A stretch of 64,000 nt of DNA, taken from assembly GCA_029204225.1 (NCBI GenBank), contig CM055097.1, positions 32,768,802 through 32,832,801 on the forward strand. The letters are read 5' to 3'. Position 1 is the stretch's first letter, and every line of letters starts with the position of its first letter. Shown piece after piece: positions 23,765-34,702 of the stretch. This stretch comes from Diphasiastrum complanatum. Taxonomy: Eukaryota > Streptophyta > Lycopodiopsida > Lycopodiales > Lycopodiaceae. The position numbers and the translations under genes are program-made. The notes under the pieces were generated by a model. The model did not search any database. It was not told the DNA's origin and worked only from the letters and a program-made list of their open reading frames with translations.

Positions 23765-24240
23765 GTGGAAGGATCTTGGTTTGCTAACATCATCCATACA
23801 CCAAACTGGCCTACAATTCATCAACGATTCAGCTGGACCATAGCAGTTGATTTCAATCGGGCACTCCAAGCTTATTCCCGAGAATATATGTTTCCACCAG
23901 ATCCGATGGTTAGGCAGTCAATTCTATTTGCAAAAGATTTGGCTTTGTTGGCGTCAGTTCAAGCACTATGGGAATTGTTTATTAGCCCTCTACTTCAACC
24001 CAAATCTTCCAATGGCGTCCGACAGAGTGCAAGATCATTTGCCAATCGCGAGGCTCTACTACCGTGCTGCGATGCTGGGTGGCTCATGGGAATTGAAGTT
24101 TATTTCTTGGACAACGTCAAAGTGGTTGTCAGGAGCGAATAAGTGCTTTTTTCTGCACAATATCAATTTTAATACGACGCGTCTAGAATTCATGGAAAAG
24201 GTCCAATATCACCTAAAGGTCTAATCAAAGCCCAAAATAA
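23765..24240 (+). pseudogene. Extra 3' reading frame of the gypsy element
   Basis: Where integrase should follow RNase H, two overlapping frames instead read AVDFNRALQAYSREYMFPPDPMV...LALLASVQALWELF and ARLYYRAAMLGGSWELKFISWTTS. Neither shows integrase motifs. The second part is matched by the inverse copy at 57205-57450. This is probably an additional ORF next to the 3' LTR of Tat-like elements, brought next to RNase H by deletion of integrase. Function unknown. Confidence 0.55.
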
Positions 24241-24290
24241 TAAATCTCGCGAGGTGTCATGGGACCGCCACCAATTTTGGTGGGAGATAG

Positions 24291-24737
24291 TGTTGGAGGG
24301 TTTGCGGATATCAAGACAAGTGTAACTCTAGCTACTAAATGAGATGGATTTGGCACCCGACGTGTGTAAGTCCAACCCGATGATCACATAGTTATTTGAT
24401 TAGTTAAAAGTTGATAAAAGGACTTTAGGCCTTTTGCGGGACTTTTAATGTCACCAGGTCTAATAGTCAAGTTAGTGAATAAAAAGAGTTCCTCCCAAAT
24501 GTTGAATTTCAAATAAAAAGGAAGGTGGAAATTCGCCAATAGGATTTGAGGCCAAAGCCCTAAAATCCACTATATAAAGTGGTGGATTTGAGTATTTTGT
24601 ATACTTTCACTCTTCATTTCAATACAAGCAGGTTGAGTCTCTTATGGAATCGATATGGATTGTACTTGCTCTTCTTCTTTCCTCCTCCATCTCTCATGTT
24701 TTCTTTGGATTTGCTAATTGTTGGATTCCACCTCACA
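24291..24737 (+). repeat. 3' LTR of gypsy copy 1
   Basis: Starts TGTTGGAGGGTTTGCGG right after the purine-rich 'ttttggtgggagatag'. 'ccactatataaagtgg' at about 24569 is a TATA box. The inverse copy at 56530-57204 matches to about 'gctaattgttggatt', after which the two diverge, so the distal end is truncated or replaced. Confidence 0.75.
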
Positions 24738-24879
24738 ATTTCATTAGACCTCATGATGTGCACCTCTAAACATGATTGATCCATGTTGGAAATTAAGCCC
24801 ACAGTTGTCTCCTTGGTAAATAACTATTTCTATTTCATGATTCTTCCTACACATTTATTGATCGTTGATCTAGAGTCAG

Positions 24880-25381
24880 GTGAAACCAACTTTGGTTCTA
24901 CGTCTGCTCATCATATACCTGCAGGAATCACAACTTAGACAATCAAATTATTTGAAGAATGTCTACAACGGACTTCCGGCTGATCTCCAGCAAAGGGTAA
25001 CCAATCCTGTCGTAATTTCAAGTTCAGATATTAAGTTCAATTACTTGAAGTCATTGAAGCTTGACCATCTTCAAGGACTTCCAAATACTAGCATTTAGAA
25101 CAAGTCTGCAGATTTACATTACTTTTTCTACAATCTGCAGAATTACTCTAAGTGTCACAACAGTCTGCAGAAATACTCTAAGTGTCACTATAGTCTGCAA
25201 AAATGAACTATCTTTTACACAGTGTCGATTTTTTCCCAAAAAGCGACACTTCAGCATAGTTCACAAATTCAAGTTTTTGCAACAGTGTTGGATTTTTGCG
25301 ACAATGTCAGCTTTTTTCCAAAAAGAAACACTTGCCTTGAACTTCTTCCTTTCAACTATTTTGAAGGAGTTAACTTGTTTT
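24880..25381 (+). repeat. Family A repeat, inverted partial copy
   Basis: Inverse of 9110-9226 plus 14696-14985 read as one continuous sequence, showing the state before the nested insertion. It contains 'ctgcagaaatactctaagtgtcac' repeats and 'gcgacaatgtcagcttttt' blocks. It ends sharply at 25381 ('taacttgttt|t'), where a peptidase exon of the multi-gene element begins. Confidence 0.8.
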
Positions 25382-26662
25382 CCAGTCCACTGAATGGGGA
25401 ACATCTGTTGGAATATATTACTTAAATATGGCAAGTATATATCTACATCCTTATGTGTATTGCTAGTCGAGTTCATCTCGACACAAAATCCTTTAACAAT
25501 ATTATCTACAGATCTCTTAATAGAAATGAAGGTTTAAACTCTAGTGGTCACAGCAAAATAAGATAGAAAGTCCATTAGCTGCAATTCTGAGAACTATTTC
25601 CATTGATAATGCCAATGATAAAGCATTAAACAGCAAGAAGCATTTAACATATCTTAACTTGGTATGATAAGACTCGACCAGGTATTTTGTTGTTGGTGTG
25701 AATCCACTAGTCAGACACTATGACAATGTGTCGTTATTTTCCTTGAAGGCCTGAAGCAAAAAGTTAATGAGCACTAGCAATTCATTGGATGAATATCTTG
25801 CAATGTCATATTGCAAGAGTGTAATCCCAGACTCTATCACAGGATCACTAATAGAAGCCCGTCTATTTTTGAGATCCAAACAATCAACAACTCTATAATT
25901 TATACCAAAGTCAAGTTTCTCTATTCTAAAACAAAATGGAATACCAATTCTATCTACAACATCAGCGATGTCCTTCTCAAATTTAAGATAATCATCGGAA
26001 TCTATATATGTATAAAGATTTGAACGAGGAGGTGACTGAGCAATATCTATAGGAATTACAAGAGTATCCAAAATCGATGTAGCTATATTTACAACCTTAT
26101 CTAGGGTAGCATTATCTACATTTGCATCCGGCTTAGGCTGCGCAGAATCGATGGTACTTACCCTCCTTACTTTCTTCGATGCTCTCTTGGGGGTTGCCTG
26201 CTTCCTAGGGCGCTTGGTAGGAAGATCTGTCCTATCTAGAGGAACAGGTCTGGGAGCAGTAGGCTGAGACATGTGTAACTTGCAAAATCTCTCCCTCATC
26301 CTCATCAGTAACTGAAAGTCCTTAGGCATAATGGTGACTCTCTTAGAATGAATAGCAAGCAAAAATGAATCTTCAAGAAAAAGGCTCATATAGTCTTCAG
26401 CAGCTTCCTGAAGGCACTGGAGAGCAGAGGGTGTGAATCTAACAACCTGGCCGAGATCATTTCTAGTTATGCGGCGGACAACACGGTAGAATGGAGGTCT
26501 AGGAATCAACAGAGCGCTTGATCTCTGATACTTATGAATATCAGAGAGCCACCTGTAGTGCTTGTGTCTTCTAGATCTAGCCGGAGGTATAATGGCAACC
26601 GCAGGGGTTGCGGATGAGCTAGCAGAGAAGAAATCCCTCCTCGTCTACTTTTTCCTATCCAT
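25382..26662 (-). pseudogene. Histone H3-like/Ulp1 fusion gene, copy 1, 5' part
   Basis: Starts at the ATG at 26662-26660. Codon 6 is TAG where copy 2 has CAG. The H3 fold follows at about 26560-26270, with the block AIHSKRVTIMPKDFQL almost identical to canonical H3. The start of the fold (LLIPRPPF...RRIT...RFTPSAL.CLQEAAEDY) is closer to plant centromeric H3. A basic Pro/Lys/Arg linker and an acidic region (YTYIDSDDYLKFEKDI) precede the peptidase part. A second CAG-to-TAG stop (about 25717) precedes CLTSGFTP. The exon that should carry the catalytic His reads DH-stop (TGG to TAG), and its intron acceptor is ctg instead of cag. The gene is cut at 25382 by the inversion breakpoint. Confidence 0.85.
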
Positions 26663-27335
26663 AGAAGTATACTAAGGGATATCGCACTTGTGCGTGACGA
26701 CTATGATAAGAAGGGGAGGATTCTAAAGCGTTTGTAGAGGAGCGATATGTACAAAAAGAACGTACGGTATATCGGACATGTGCGAGCCAAATATCAGAGA
26801 GATCCTTGAATATAGAAGAGAGGCATACAAGTTCGATATGAAAAGACATGTAAGCAAAAATATCGGACTTGTGCACATGAAATGTAGTAGGCAGAATATC
26901 GATTACGAAGGTGGCGCACAAGTGCAATATGCGAAGGAGAAAAAAAAGTGAAAAATATTCATCAAAGTTTGTGATTTTATATCACGGTTCGCACGTGCAA
27001 ACAGTCAAGTCATCAAAAAGTGACACATGGCGACAAGTCAGCGAATGATCATTCAACACATGTCAAGTTGTCATTTCACACGTGTGGGATTGTATGGCAT
27101 AATGAGAGATCGACACGTGTTGTCCATCTGACTAATGAGCATGAGACACATGTCCTTGTGTCATTTCACACGTGTTTAGGTGTCACCTCACATGTGCCAG
27201 TGCCTGCAAACCAATCGAGAATGAACACGTGTCTGTTGACTGTTGACCACCCGTGTGAAAATTCACTGTAAAAGACACGAAAGCCGATTAATTTTTTGAA
27301 TTTCACAGCATATCACTCTTGTGCACGCGCTTTAT
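26663..27335. promoter_or_regulatory. Motif array upstream of the H3-like gene, copy 1
   Basis: Five copies of a motif close to ATATCGSACTTGTGCG (about 26678, 26766, 26857, 26912 inverted, 27308). Between the last two lies a cluster of about ten ACACGTGT/ACACATGT words at 26988-27260, spaced about 25-30 bases. Copy 2 has the same layout. The sequence between motifs differs much more than the motifs do, which suggests binding sites for a regulator or for the element's own proteins. ACACGTGT is a G-box-type core. Confidence 0.7.
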
Positions 27336-27560
27336 TGTACATTTTATTCCTCGATCCCTACTTGTCCTCTCTCTTGTTCCATGAATTTGCATGCAATTCT
27401 GAACATGTCACACATTTATATTGAGTATTTCTCCTCTCTTGTTCAATGAATTTTCAAGCAATTCTGAATATGTCATGATTTGATGACAATGATGATTGAA
27501 TGTCTTTGTTATCTTCTACTCAACAATCATCTAATTTTTTCTTTCTGCATGAACTTGCGT
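27336..27560. repeat. Short tandem duplication and remnant of transposase 3' end
   Basis: 'cctctcttgttc.atgaatttgcatgcaattctgaacatgtca' occurs twice (about 27368 and 27434). The single version is at about 44820-44880 in copy 2, past the transposase stop. The acidic gene present here in copy 2 is absent. Confidence 0.6.
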
Positions 27561-29898
27561 GCTTTTCTAAACTTGTTGTATTGTGTGGACTTTGTTATAT
27601 GTCAAATCTGAACTCTACGGTCAAGTCCTTTGTACAGCTTTCTTATCAATATCAGAGTATTTATCTTTTCCTAAAATAGCAATCATACTATCAAGCTTCT
27701 TCCATACATCAACTTTTAGTACTCTAGTCTTGAGTGGCAGCAATAATATCTGTCCAATTGAGTGTTGAATATTAGAAGCCTTACCAATATGATTTGATAG
27801 GAATTGACGTGCTTTTGCTCCTCATATGCTTGGCTTAGTTGGCATATTTTCATTCTTTCCTGAGAGCTTTTCATCTTTTTTGATTTTGACATGTCCCTTA
27901 TGAAGTCTTGCTTTTGATAAAACATCTTCTAATCGAGAGACAACTGCCTTTGCTGATGATACTAGCTTAGTATTCCAAGCAAAAACTATATGAAGATAAT
28001 TGATCTTTTCTATTAATCTAACTTCTGCATGAAGAGTGCAAACATGCACATTTTTCAAGGGGATAGGCAGCACAGGCTTCCAGTTTGGATCTGCATATTC
28101 TCTAGTAATTCCTGTACTCCTAGTAACATCTTTTGCCATTTTCATGTAGTACAAACAAGGGCGTTTTGATGTAGCACCTTGAGAGACATTATACATACAT
28201 TTCAATGTTTTCAAATCACCTGCTAAGTGCCATTCAACATTGAAGTCTCCAACTCCTGGAACATTGAGAAGTCTTCCATCCATATGGTCCTTGATGATCC
28301 TAGGATAAGATGTCCTTGAGAATATTCATGATAATATATCATAATCCTCCTTCAGCACCTGTCCAAAGAATTAATCAGACTTAGTTAACAAAGAATTAAT
28401 ACTATTTAATGAATATAATGTAATAATGAGGCTAGTCACCTAAAACGCTACCAACCACCATATATCATTTTTTGACTGGACACTGAATTTGAAATCTTCT
28501 TGGTCCTCTGTTTGTGATAGTGCACCATTCATGAGAGTTATACTAACCCTCTCTATCTTTTGCCCTTTCACAATTTCTGACTCATCTAACTTAAGTACTA
28601 TGATTATTTTGCCATTCACCTTTCAAAGGTTATCATAGAATGTGACGATGTATCTTAGCAAGTAGTTTAGATCAACAAATAAGTTGTTTGATGAACTATA
28701 GGATATCGATCTTCCATCAGTTTCATACACCTCCTCAATATGAAATGGAGTTCCAGTGATCTTATGCATATCTATGTCTAATGTATCCCTCTCTTTCTTC
28801 AAGTGATATGTCCTAGGGATTGGGATTTTTCTAATTTGAACTTGCTTAAAAGCTTCTCTAATTAGTTTAAATATTGTTGCATATGCTTCCCTGCTAATAC
28901 CTGCAAAATCACAAGCACCCTGAACTATAGTCTTATCTAAATTTTTTTGAATGTCCACCATCAAAGACTCTATTATTTTACACTTTACATTTGAACTCCT
29001 ATTGTTCATCATGATACGCTCAGTGGATTTGCCTGTCAATATTGTGCCCAATGATATTCCTAGTGAAGCATTGTCTTTAATATTCTGAGGAGCTACTAAT
29101 GCAGATATGCAAAAAAAATAGATAGTTAACAGAATATCACCATAGTTGAAATCAAATCCAAATGTCATTGAAAAACTTACAAAAATCAAAATATGCTTAC
29201 TTGAATGCACGGATCCTTCTATTTTGATAACCTCCTTTTGAAAGCGTTTGAATATCCTTGCAACTTTGTCGCTTTCGCTTCTTACTTCCAGCCTTCTTCT
29301 TTGCCAATTCCACATCCTTCAGTAATTGTAAGTTTTCAATACGAATAGATTGTAAGATTGATTGCATTTGCTCTAGTTCTGATTTGATATTGATTGTTAT
29401 CTTCTGTAATGATTCATTGTTTTTTTTAAGTTGTTCATTTTCCTCTAACGTCTTTTGGAGATGACAATCTCTATTTTGACAATAAGAGGATATCCGAATT
29501 AACTCAGCTTCTAAAAAGTGAACTTTATTCATATAAAGTTGTTTTCCATGGTTATGCAATCTTTCACAATATCCTAGTAATCCACTATGCCCATTGCATA
29601 TCCATGTAACTAAATGAGTTATTGAGGAGAATGTGGGATGTGTCAAAGTGCTTGGATCTTGTGGATATAATGTTCCATCTATCCACAAATCCAAGTTTTT
29701 CTTTCCTTCTGTCCTGTAACGAGAACGATCCTTAGCAGATAGTTGAATTCCTTTGCCTCCTCTTCTCTGCAAAGGTGCCAAATCAATAGGGATATCCACA
29801 TGTAGATGATACAATGCCGTCATCAGAAAAAACAATAGAGTTATCAGTTGCATCAAAGTACTATGAACAGATTCTATGAAGCAAAACAAAATACTCAT
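27540..29898 (-). pseudogene. Transposase gene, copy 1
   Basis: Exon 1 (about 29898-29199) encodes an N-terminal region (HLHVDIPIDLAPLQRRGGKG), a coiled coil (EENEQLKKNNESLQKITIN...) and a basic tail, and stays open where copy 2 is frameshifted. Exon 2 (about 29100-28430) carries the first candidate catalytic Asp in VLKLDESEIVKGQ. Exon 3 (about 28361-27600) carries GDFNVEWHLAGDLKTLKCMYN followed by a Cys pair and VCTLHAEVR. The last exon, with the candidate Glu, is mostly deleted (junction near 27620). The 'W..GDLK.L' plus Cys pattern resembles a large eukaryotic DDE-type protein family. It presumably cut and pasted the element. Inactive. Confidence 0.7.
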
Positions 29899-30302
29899 CT
29901 TTGATTATATTATATACTCTGTACGATCAATCCAATCTCCATGCGTATGCTTGATTCAAATTTGGAAATGCCGCTCATTTTTCCATTCCAATAAGTAGTT
30001 GGCGCTCATATTTCCATTCCAATGTGAAGATGGCGCTCATAATTGGAGATGGCACCCATATTTTCATTCTCGTGAAAGGAATGCATATGTAAACATTTTG
30101 CTATTTTTCCTAATTCGAATTTGGGGATGGCGGTCATATTCTAGATCTAGTGAAAATATTGCCCTATTCGTAACCAATGGAGAGAATATTTTTGAATTTA
30201 GTCAAGTTATATTGCGAACTATTTACAGTTCTTAACTATGACTATAGACACTGTGGTTAGATCATTGGGAGTTGGGGAGGCCTCGGGCTCTTTTATGCTT
30301 AT
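29899..30302. other. Subterminal region of copy 1
   Basis: Inverse of 41740-42148, including repeated 'gatggcgctcat.tttccattc' words (about 29970-30140) and 'actatagacactgtgg'. The match ends near 30284 at 'ggaggcct', a possible element end. 30285-30302 matches neither copy. Confidence 0.6.
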
Positions 30303-30777
30303 GTGTTAGTTTGGAGGTAAATTCTGTCTTTATTAACAACATTTTAAAATCAGTATTTTAATGTATTTGTTTCATTCTAATTCATTCTATTTCTTAATTG
30401 ATTTCTTTTGTGCTAAATTTTTCTACGATCACCCCAAAAAAATGATTCATTCAGCTGTGGGTGGTACACATTATATAATGCAAAGTTATTTTTTGAGTGG
30501 TTCATCTTTCAAGAAGATGTTGATACTTCTAAGGTAATTAATTTTGTTTATTCTTATTTTTGAAATCGTGATTAGTTTTCTATTTTGTTGATGTTTTTAG
30601 CCATTACTAATACATATATGTTCTATCTTGCAGTTTACATTTCTTGAGTACACATCAAGCAAGGTGTACAGATTTAGACAAGAAATTATCCTAAGCATAC
30701 TGACTAGGGCAAGGCTTCAGCCTCTCGTTGTTGATGATGGTGCAAAGGATGATGTAATTATACTAAATAAAGATTAG
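30303..30777 (+). pseudogene. Ulp1-type peptidase 3' exons, copy 1
   Basis: Corresponds to 48521-49019. The end of one exon (AGTTTGGAG|gtaaat) is followed by the catalytic-Cys exon NDSFSCGWYTLYNAKLFFEW (about 30440-30535), whose donor gtaatt is intact but whose acceptor is mutated (acga for gcag). The last exon (FTFLEYTSSKVYRFRQEI...) ends at a normal stop at 30775-30777. Copy 2 lost this stop by a deletion of about 100 bases, so this copy shows the true C-terminus (ending DDVIILNKD). Confidence 0.8.
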
Positions 30778-31086
30778 AACAATACAGATATCGTAGAACA
30801 GAAATAGATTGCAAATGTATAGAATTCATAGAGAAATATACATTGGTATATCATATGCTACTCCATTTTATGAATTTGAGAGCACAAAATACATTTTTTG
30901 ATGCCCAACTTGGCCTTTAATTTATTGAATAAAAAAGTCTATACATAGATTTTTACTAGACTTTATTTGAAGCTATTGTTCTTCCACAATGGTGATTGTT
31001 GTAGGTATATCTTTGCAGCACGTTATCAGCTCCTGTCTTTTTCGCATCTGTGACATGACAAATACTAGTGAATGTGCAATTGTAAA
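30778..31086. other. Intergenic between convergent genes, copy 1
   Basis: Matches 49020-49220 of copy 2 ('tgcccaacttgg', 'gcagcacgttatcagctcctg'), the 3' flanks shared by the peptidase gene and gene Y. No gene. Confidence 0.6.
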
Positions 31087-31307
31087 TTATGTCATTTTTA
31101 GTGATTTTGTACTATTTTGAAATGGCAATAAACATAAAGTACTTACGAGTCTTTCGTTGATGATAAATCTAAAATATGTTGGTAGATTGGTTTGTAATAG
31201 CATGAGCTCTGTTCTGATAAAATCAAGCTTCCAATGCTCTTTCACCTCAACCATAGTCAAATATTCCTCATTGTAGATAATGCTTATCTCCATTCGAATC
31301 TGATGGG
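31087..31307 (-). pseudogene. Gene Y, 3' end, copy 1
   Basis: The last 70 or so codons of gene Y (RMEISIIYNEEYLTMVEVKEHWKLDFIRTELMLLQ...) match 49221-49410 closely. It is cut at 31307, where family A starts ('tgatgggtcaaggg'). See 49221-50440 for the fuller copy. Confidence 0.75.
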
Positions 31308-32285
31308 TCAAGGGAGATAGAAGAACATGAATGGAGAAGAGAGCAAGAATATTGCGGAATAGCTCTCCCGCTACAATCAGCTGCTAGATGCAAGAACAGT
31401 CTAATAGAAAGCTTATGCTAAGTATAATCACAGCTTTAAGTGTTTAAGTTGCCCAAAAGGATCTTAAAAATTAGTTCATACTCACAAAAATAAGAGTATA
31501 GTGCACCGAAGAGATTACAAATGGTTTGTGTGTGTGGTATTACTAAAAATCAGATTCAATATGAAGTTTACTTCTGATATAAATGCAAGAGCAGTATGAT
31601 ATCGTGAGTTCCTCAGGCGTCAAAGACAGTCCTCATCTGATCAGAAGCAAAGGAGTCGTAGACGTCCGTGTTCTGATCAGAGTGAGTAAACAAGCGTGAT
31701 CAAACAACGTTAAAGTGCATTCAATCACAACAAGCATTCATCTATGTTATACACTGATAGAAAAGTGTGATGCTGCTATATTACACTGAAGCACAATAAA
31801 ATAGCAACTACAACCAGAATGGCGGCATAATTGGGAGACTCAAATCATATGTCTCATGGACAGAGCATCACATAGAGTGTGCTTGGATGATCCATTTATA
31901 GATTGCATCCATGTACTACAATTAATGTTTGTCATCTAATTAGACAAGCCGTTGTACTTGGAAGTATTGGCTTGAGATGACAACTGTACATTGTGTACAC
32001 AATCAACCTGTAGGGAATGTTGACACAGGGGATGAGGACGCTGCAAATAGAGCTCTCACTTCACATATTACATGAAGTGGCTTTCTCTCACTTCACATTT
32101 TTGGGAAGTTGCTGGGAACATTCCTCGTTGAAAATAGACAACTGTCAGGTTCTCTCTCTCTTTAGGATTTTGCAAAAAAGTCTACAGTGCCCTTAAAAAG
32201 ACAACACTATCTTTTAAAAAGCCGACGGTGCCCTTAAAAAGACGACACTATCATTTAAAAAGCCGATGGTGCCCAATTTCGAGGT
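31308..32285 (-). repeat. Family A repeat, second full-length copy
   Basis: Aligns with 8156-9130 nearly throughout, including the minus-strand TATA-like 'tctataaatgg' (about 31894) and the terminal units 'gccgacggtgcccttaaaaagacgacact' in 2-3 copies. The left edge TGATGGG falls inside gene Y, so family A was inserted or joined there. No 5-base duplication is visible at the right edge, so the right end is probably truncated. Confidence 0.75.
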
Positions 32286-33426
32286 TAGGATTGAGGGTGA
32301 CTCTCCATTATGCAACAACTTTTCATATAGTGTGCTTGAGTAAAAGCTTATATGTCATAAGTGTTTGTGTTGTTTTTTTGATATTTATGTTGTTGGAAGT
32401 AGTATAGATAACTTGAAATGGTGGTGTGCCCTTTGTAGTGATGGTTAATGTAATGTTGTGGTGGCTATTTGGGTTAAAGTTTAGTTGCTATTGATGTGGG
32501 TGTATCTTTTGTGGGTAGTATAAACTAGTTGAAGTGTGGGTGCCATTTTCAATGCTCCTCATTGGACCTTACTTGAATTACTACATGACACTCCAAGTTG
32601 TTTGTGGCTAATCCTTGGTTGGGATGACACCAAAGAATCTTGCTACACACTTCTAGTGCATGGCCCATAATTTAGTCAAAATTGCTGCAGCTCAACTTTT
32701 CAAAATAGACTATGGGAAAAGTGGCTTAGTCTACGGTGAAAATTAACACATTTCACATTGTAAAAACATGTTTTGTTCTAAAAAACAATCAGAAGTGGAG
32801 AATGAGTGTGTTTCATGTGGCTTCTATGCCATGGTTCACAACAAAATCAAGGGTTTTCGTAGCATTTGGTCCTCGCTATGCATCATAGAGTTGATGGATT
32901 ATGGGCTCCATAAAGTTGAAGATTGCACATGTCTTTTATTGTGTCTAGTAAATATTCTTGACTTAACATCAGTAATTTTTCTTTCATATTTGCATAATGC
33001 AACTCTCAATTGAGGTCTTTCTCCAAGTACCGGCATGTTGATTCGTGTATATTAGTTCTATCTTGAGAGGTTTGTCTTATCTCATCTTGGGATACCAAAG
33101 TTTGATGTTTTAGGCCAACCTATGAAATTTTCAACTTTGTTTCTTCGTCCATGAAAATCTTTAAATACTAGCATATTATGTATGGGGAAACATAATTCTG
33201 CATTAACCTTTGCAAATAGGAAGCCGATTTTAAATTTCAATTTTGATGTTAGATGGAAATTTTAGATGTGTGTGTGTGAAAAAATGGGAGGCAAATAAGG
33301 TAGAGCAACCTAGTTTCATAAATACCATTCTAGTTGTATAAACACCATGAGGATTCAAGTATATTCATGAGGATTTCATATTTTGTAGGATTTAAAGTCT
33401 CTAAGTAGCCATCCCAAGAAAGTTTG

Positions 33427-33427
<1 letters not shown>

Positions 33428-33504
<77 letters not shown>
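33428..33504 (+). repeat. (GA)n microsatellite
   Basis: An uninterrupted GA dinucleotide run of nearly 80 bases. Confidence 0.95.
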
Positions 33505-33507
<3 letters not shown>

Positions 33508-34609
33508 TTTACATCACCTTCATGTTGCTCAAATTGAGAATCTCATAGAAGAACTAGTGGACGTGCACGTCAAGATTGGCTATAGCTCATTGGGTTTATA
33601 GTTAGTGGATGTGCACATCAATCCAAAACAAATTTAAAACATTAAATGAAAAGCAAAGTTTACATCTCTAACATCTATACATGCACGTTGTAAAAAGAGA
33701 AAAACAGGATCTCTAACATCTATACAATGCATGTTGTAAAAAGAAATAGAAAAAAAGTTGTTGCAATCCAAGAGAATTAAAAAAAATTGCATTCTTATTT
33801 TTAGTTCAAAGCTTAGCTAGAGAAAGACATGTCACCACAAAATGTACTCCCAAGTGCAAGAGTGATGATGAGGAATGAGCATGATAAGTGATGGTGATTT
33901 TGAAGATTGAGGAGGATGATACCTGCAGGCCATGAGCCGCCTCCATAGCTGGGGGAGGAGCAGATAATGATTACATGTGTATAGTATTATTTGTATTATT
34001 ATGATGATGGGCAGAAAGAGCAGGAGTAACTGATGGGCACGGCTGCTGCTGCTCAATACTTATCCTCCACTTTTCCTGCATGAATCTGTGAGCCTTGAGG
34101 TGTGTTGCGAGAAAAAGTAAAATTTTGAGGTGGGCAGTGCACTGTGCGAGAGTGACAATGCGTCGGCATCACGTTGAGATAATGCACCTCCGTATCTCCG
34201 ATCTATCCCCTACTCCTCCTGCCACCCCACCCACACTTCCAACTCACCACCCAGGGCCAGAATCTAGCCCATGAAAACGCTCGTTATGTAGTTCTTTTCT
34301 GACCAGTTAAGGGTGGCGCCCTTAGCTGAGCTGAGTCAGAATCAGGATACACCGAAGTTAGAACGCTTACGTGAGGTCGCAGCAGCACCAAAGAGCCCTG
34401 AAGGGTCCTACAGGTTGACTAGCGAATCTGTGGGCCATGCTTCCATATCCACCTGAATTGCCAAAAGGTAAGCGGTTAGGCAGCCGTCTGAGGACTCAGG
34501 AGAAAGGTAAAGCCTGAAAGCCTAAAGTAATGGAGGGAACACAGCATACTTCCTTCGTAGCTTACAACAGAAGCTTCCAAATGAGAACTAGGAACGGTGC
34601 AAGGATCTC

Positions 34610-34702
34610 AACAGAAGGTTACAAATTACAATTGAGAAGGAATAGTGCAGGGATCTCAGCAGAAGATTACAATTGAGAAGGAATAGTGCAGCGTGCAGCA
34701 AG
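34610..34702 (+). repeat. Two-unit tandem duplication
   Basis: 'ggatctcaacagaaggttacaa(attacaa)ttgagaaggaatagtgcag' is followed directly by a second copy six or seven bases shorter, with few differences. Recent local duplication. Confidence 0.8.

Larger units (their letters stand above)
25382..31307. mobile_element. Multi-gene DNA transposon, copy 1 (rearranged)
   Basis: Shares all its modules with 41740-50440: transposase, histone H3-like/Ulp1 gene, motif-rich intergenic region, and the 3' end of gene Y. Compared with copy 2, the segment 25382-30302 is inverted. The Ulp1 gene is therefore split: its 5' part reads minus at 25382-26662 and its 3' exons read plus at 30303-30777. The acidic gene X is missing. 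The right side is cut at 31307 by family A. No terminal inverted repeats or target duplication could be identified. The shared outer edge near 'gggagttggggaggcct' (30268-30284) may mark one terminus. Confidence 0.8.

Noticed and set aside
29258-29464. Plus-strand frame opposite the transposase exon
   Set aside because: Antisense shadow of the coiled-coil exon. It is Phe/Ser-rich as expected from complementing Lys/Glu codons.
33832-34056. Minus-strand frame with a hydrophobic Leu/Ile run suggesting a membrane segment
   Set aside because: Encoded by a low-complexity 'atgatgatg'-like stretch, with no neighbours or motif to support a gene.
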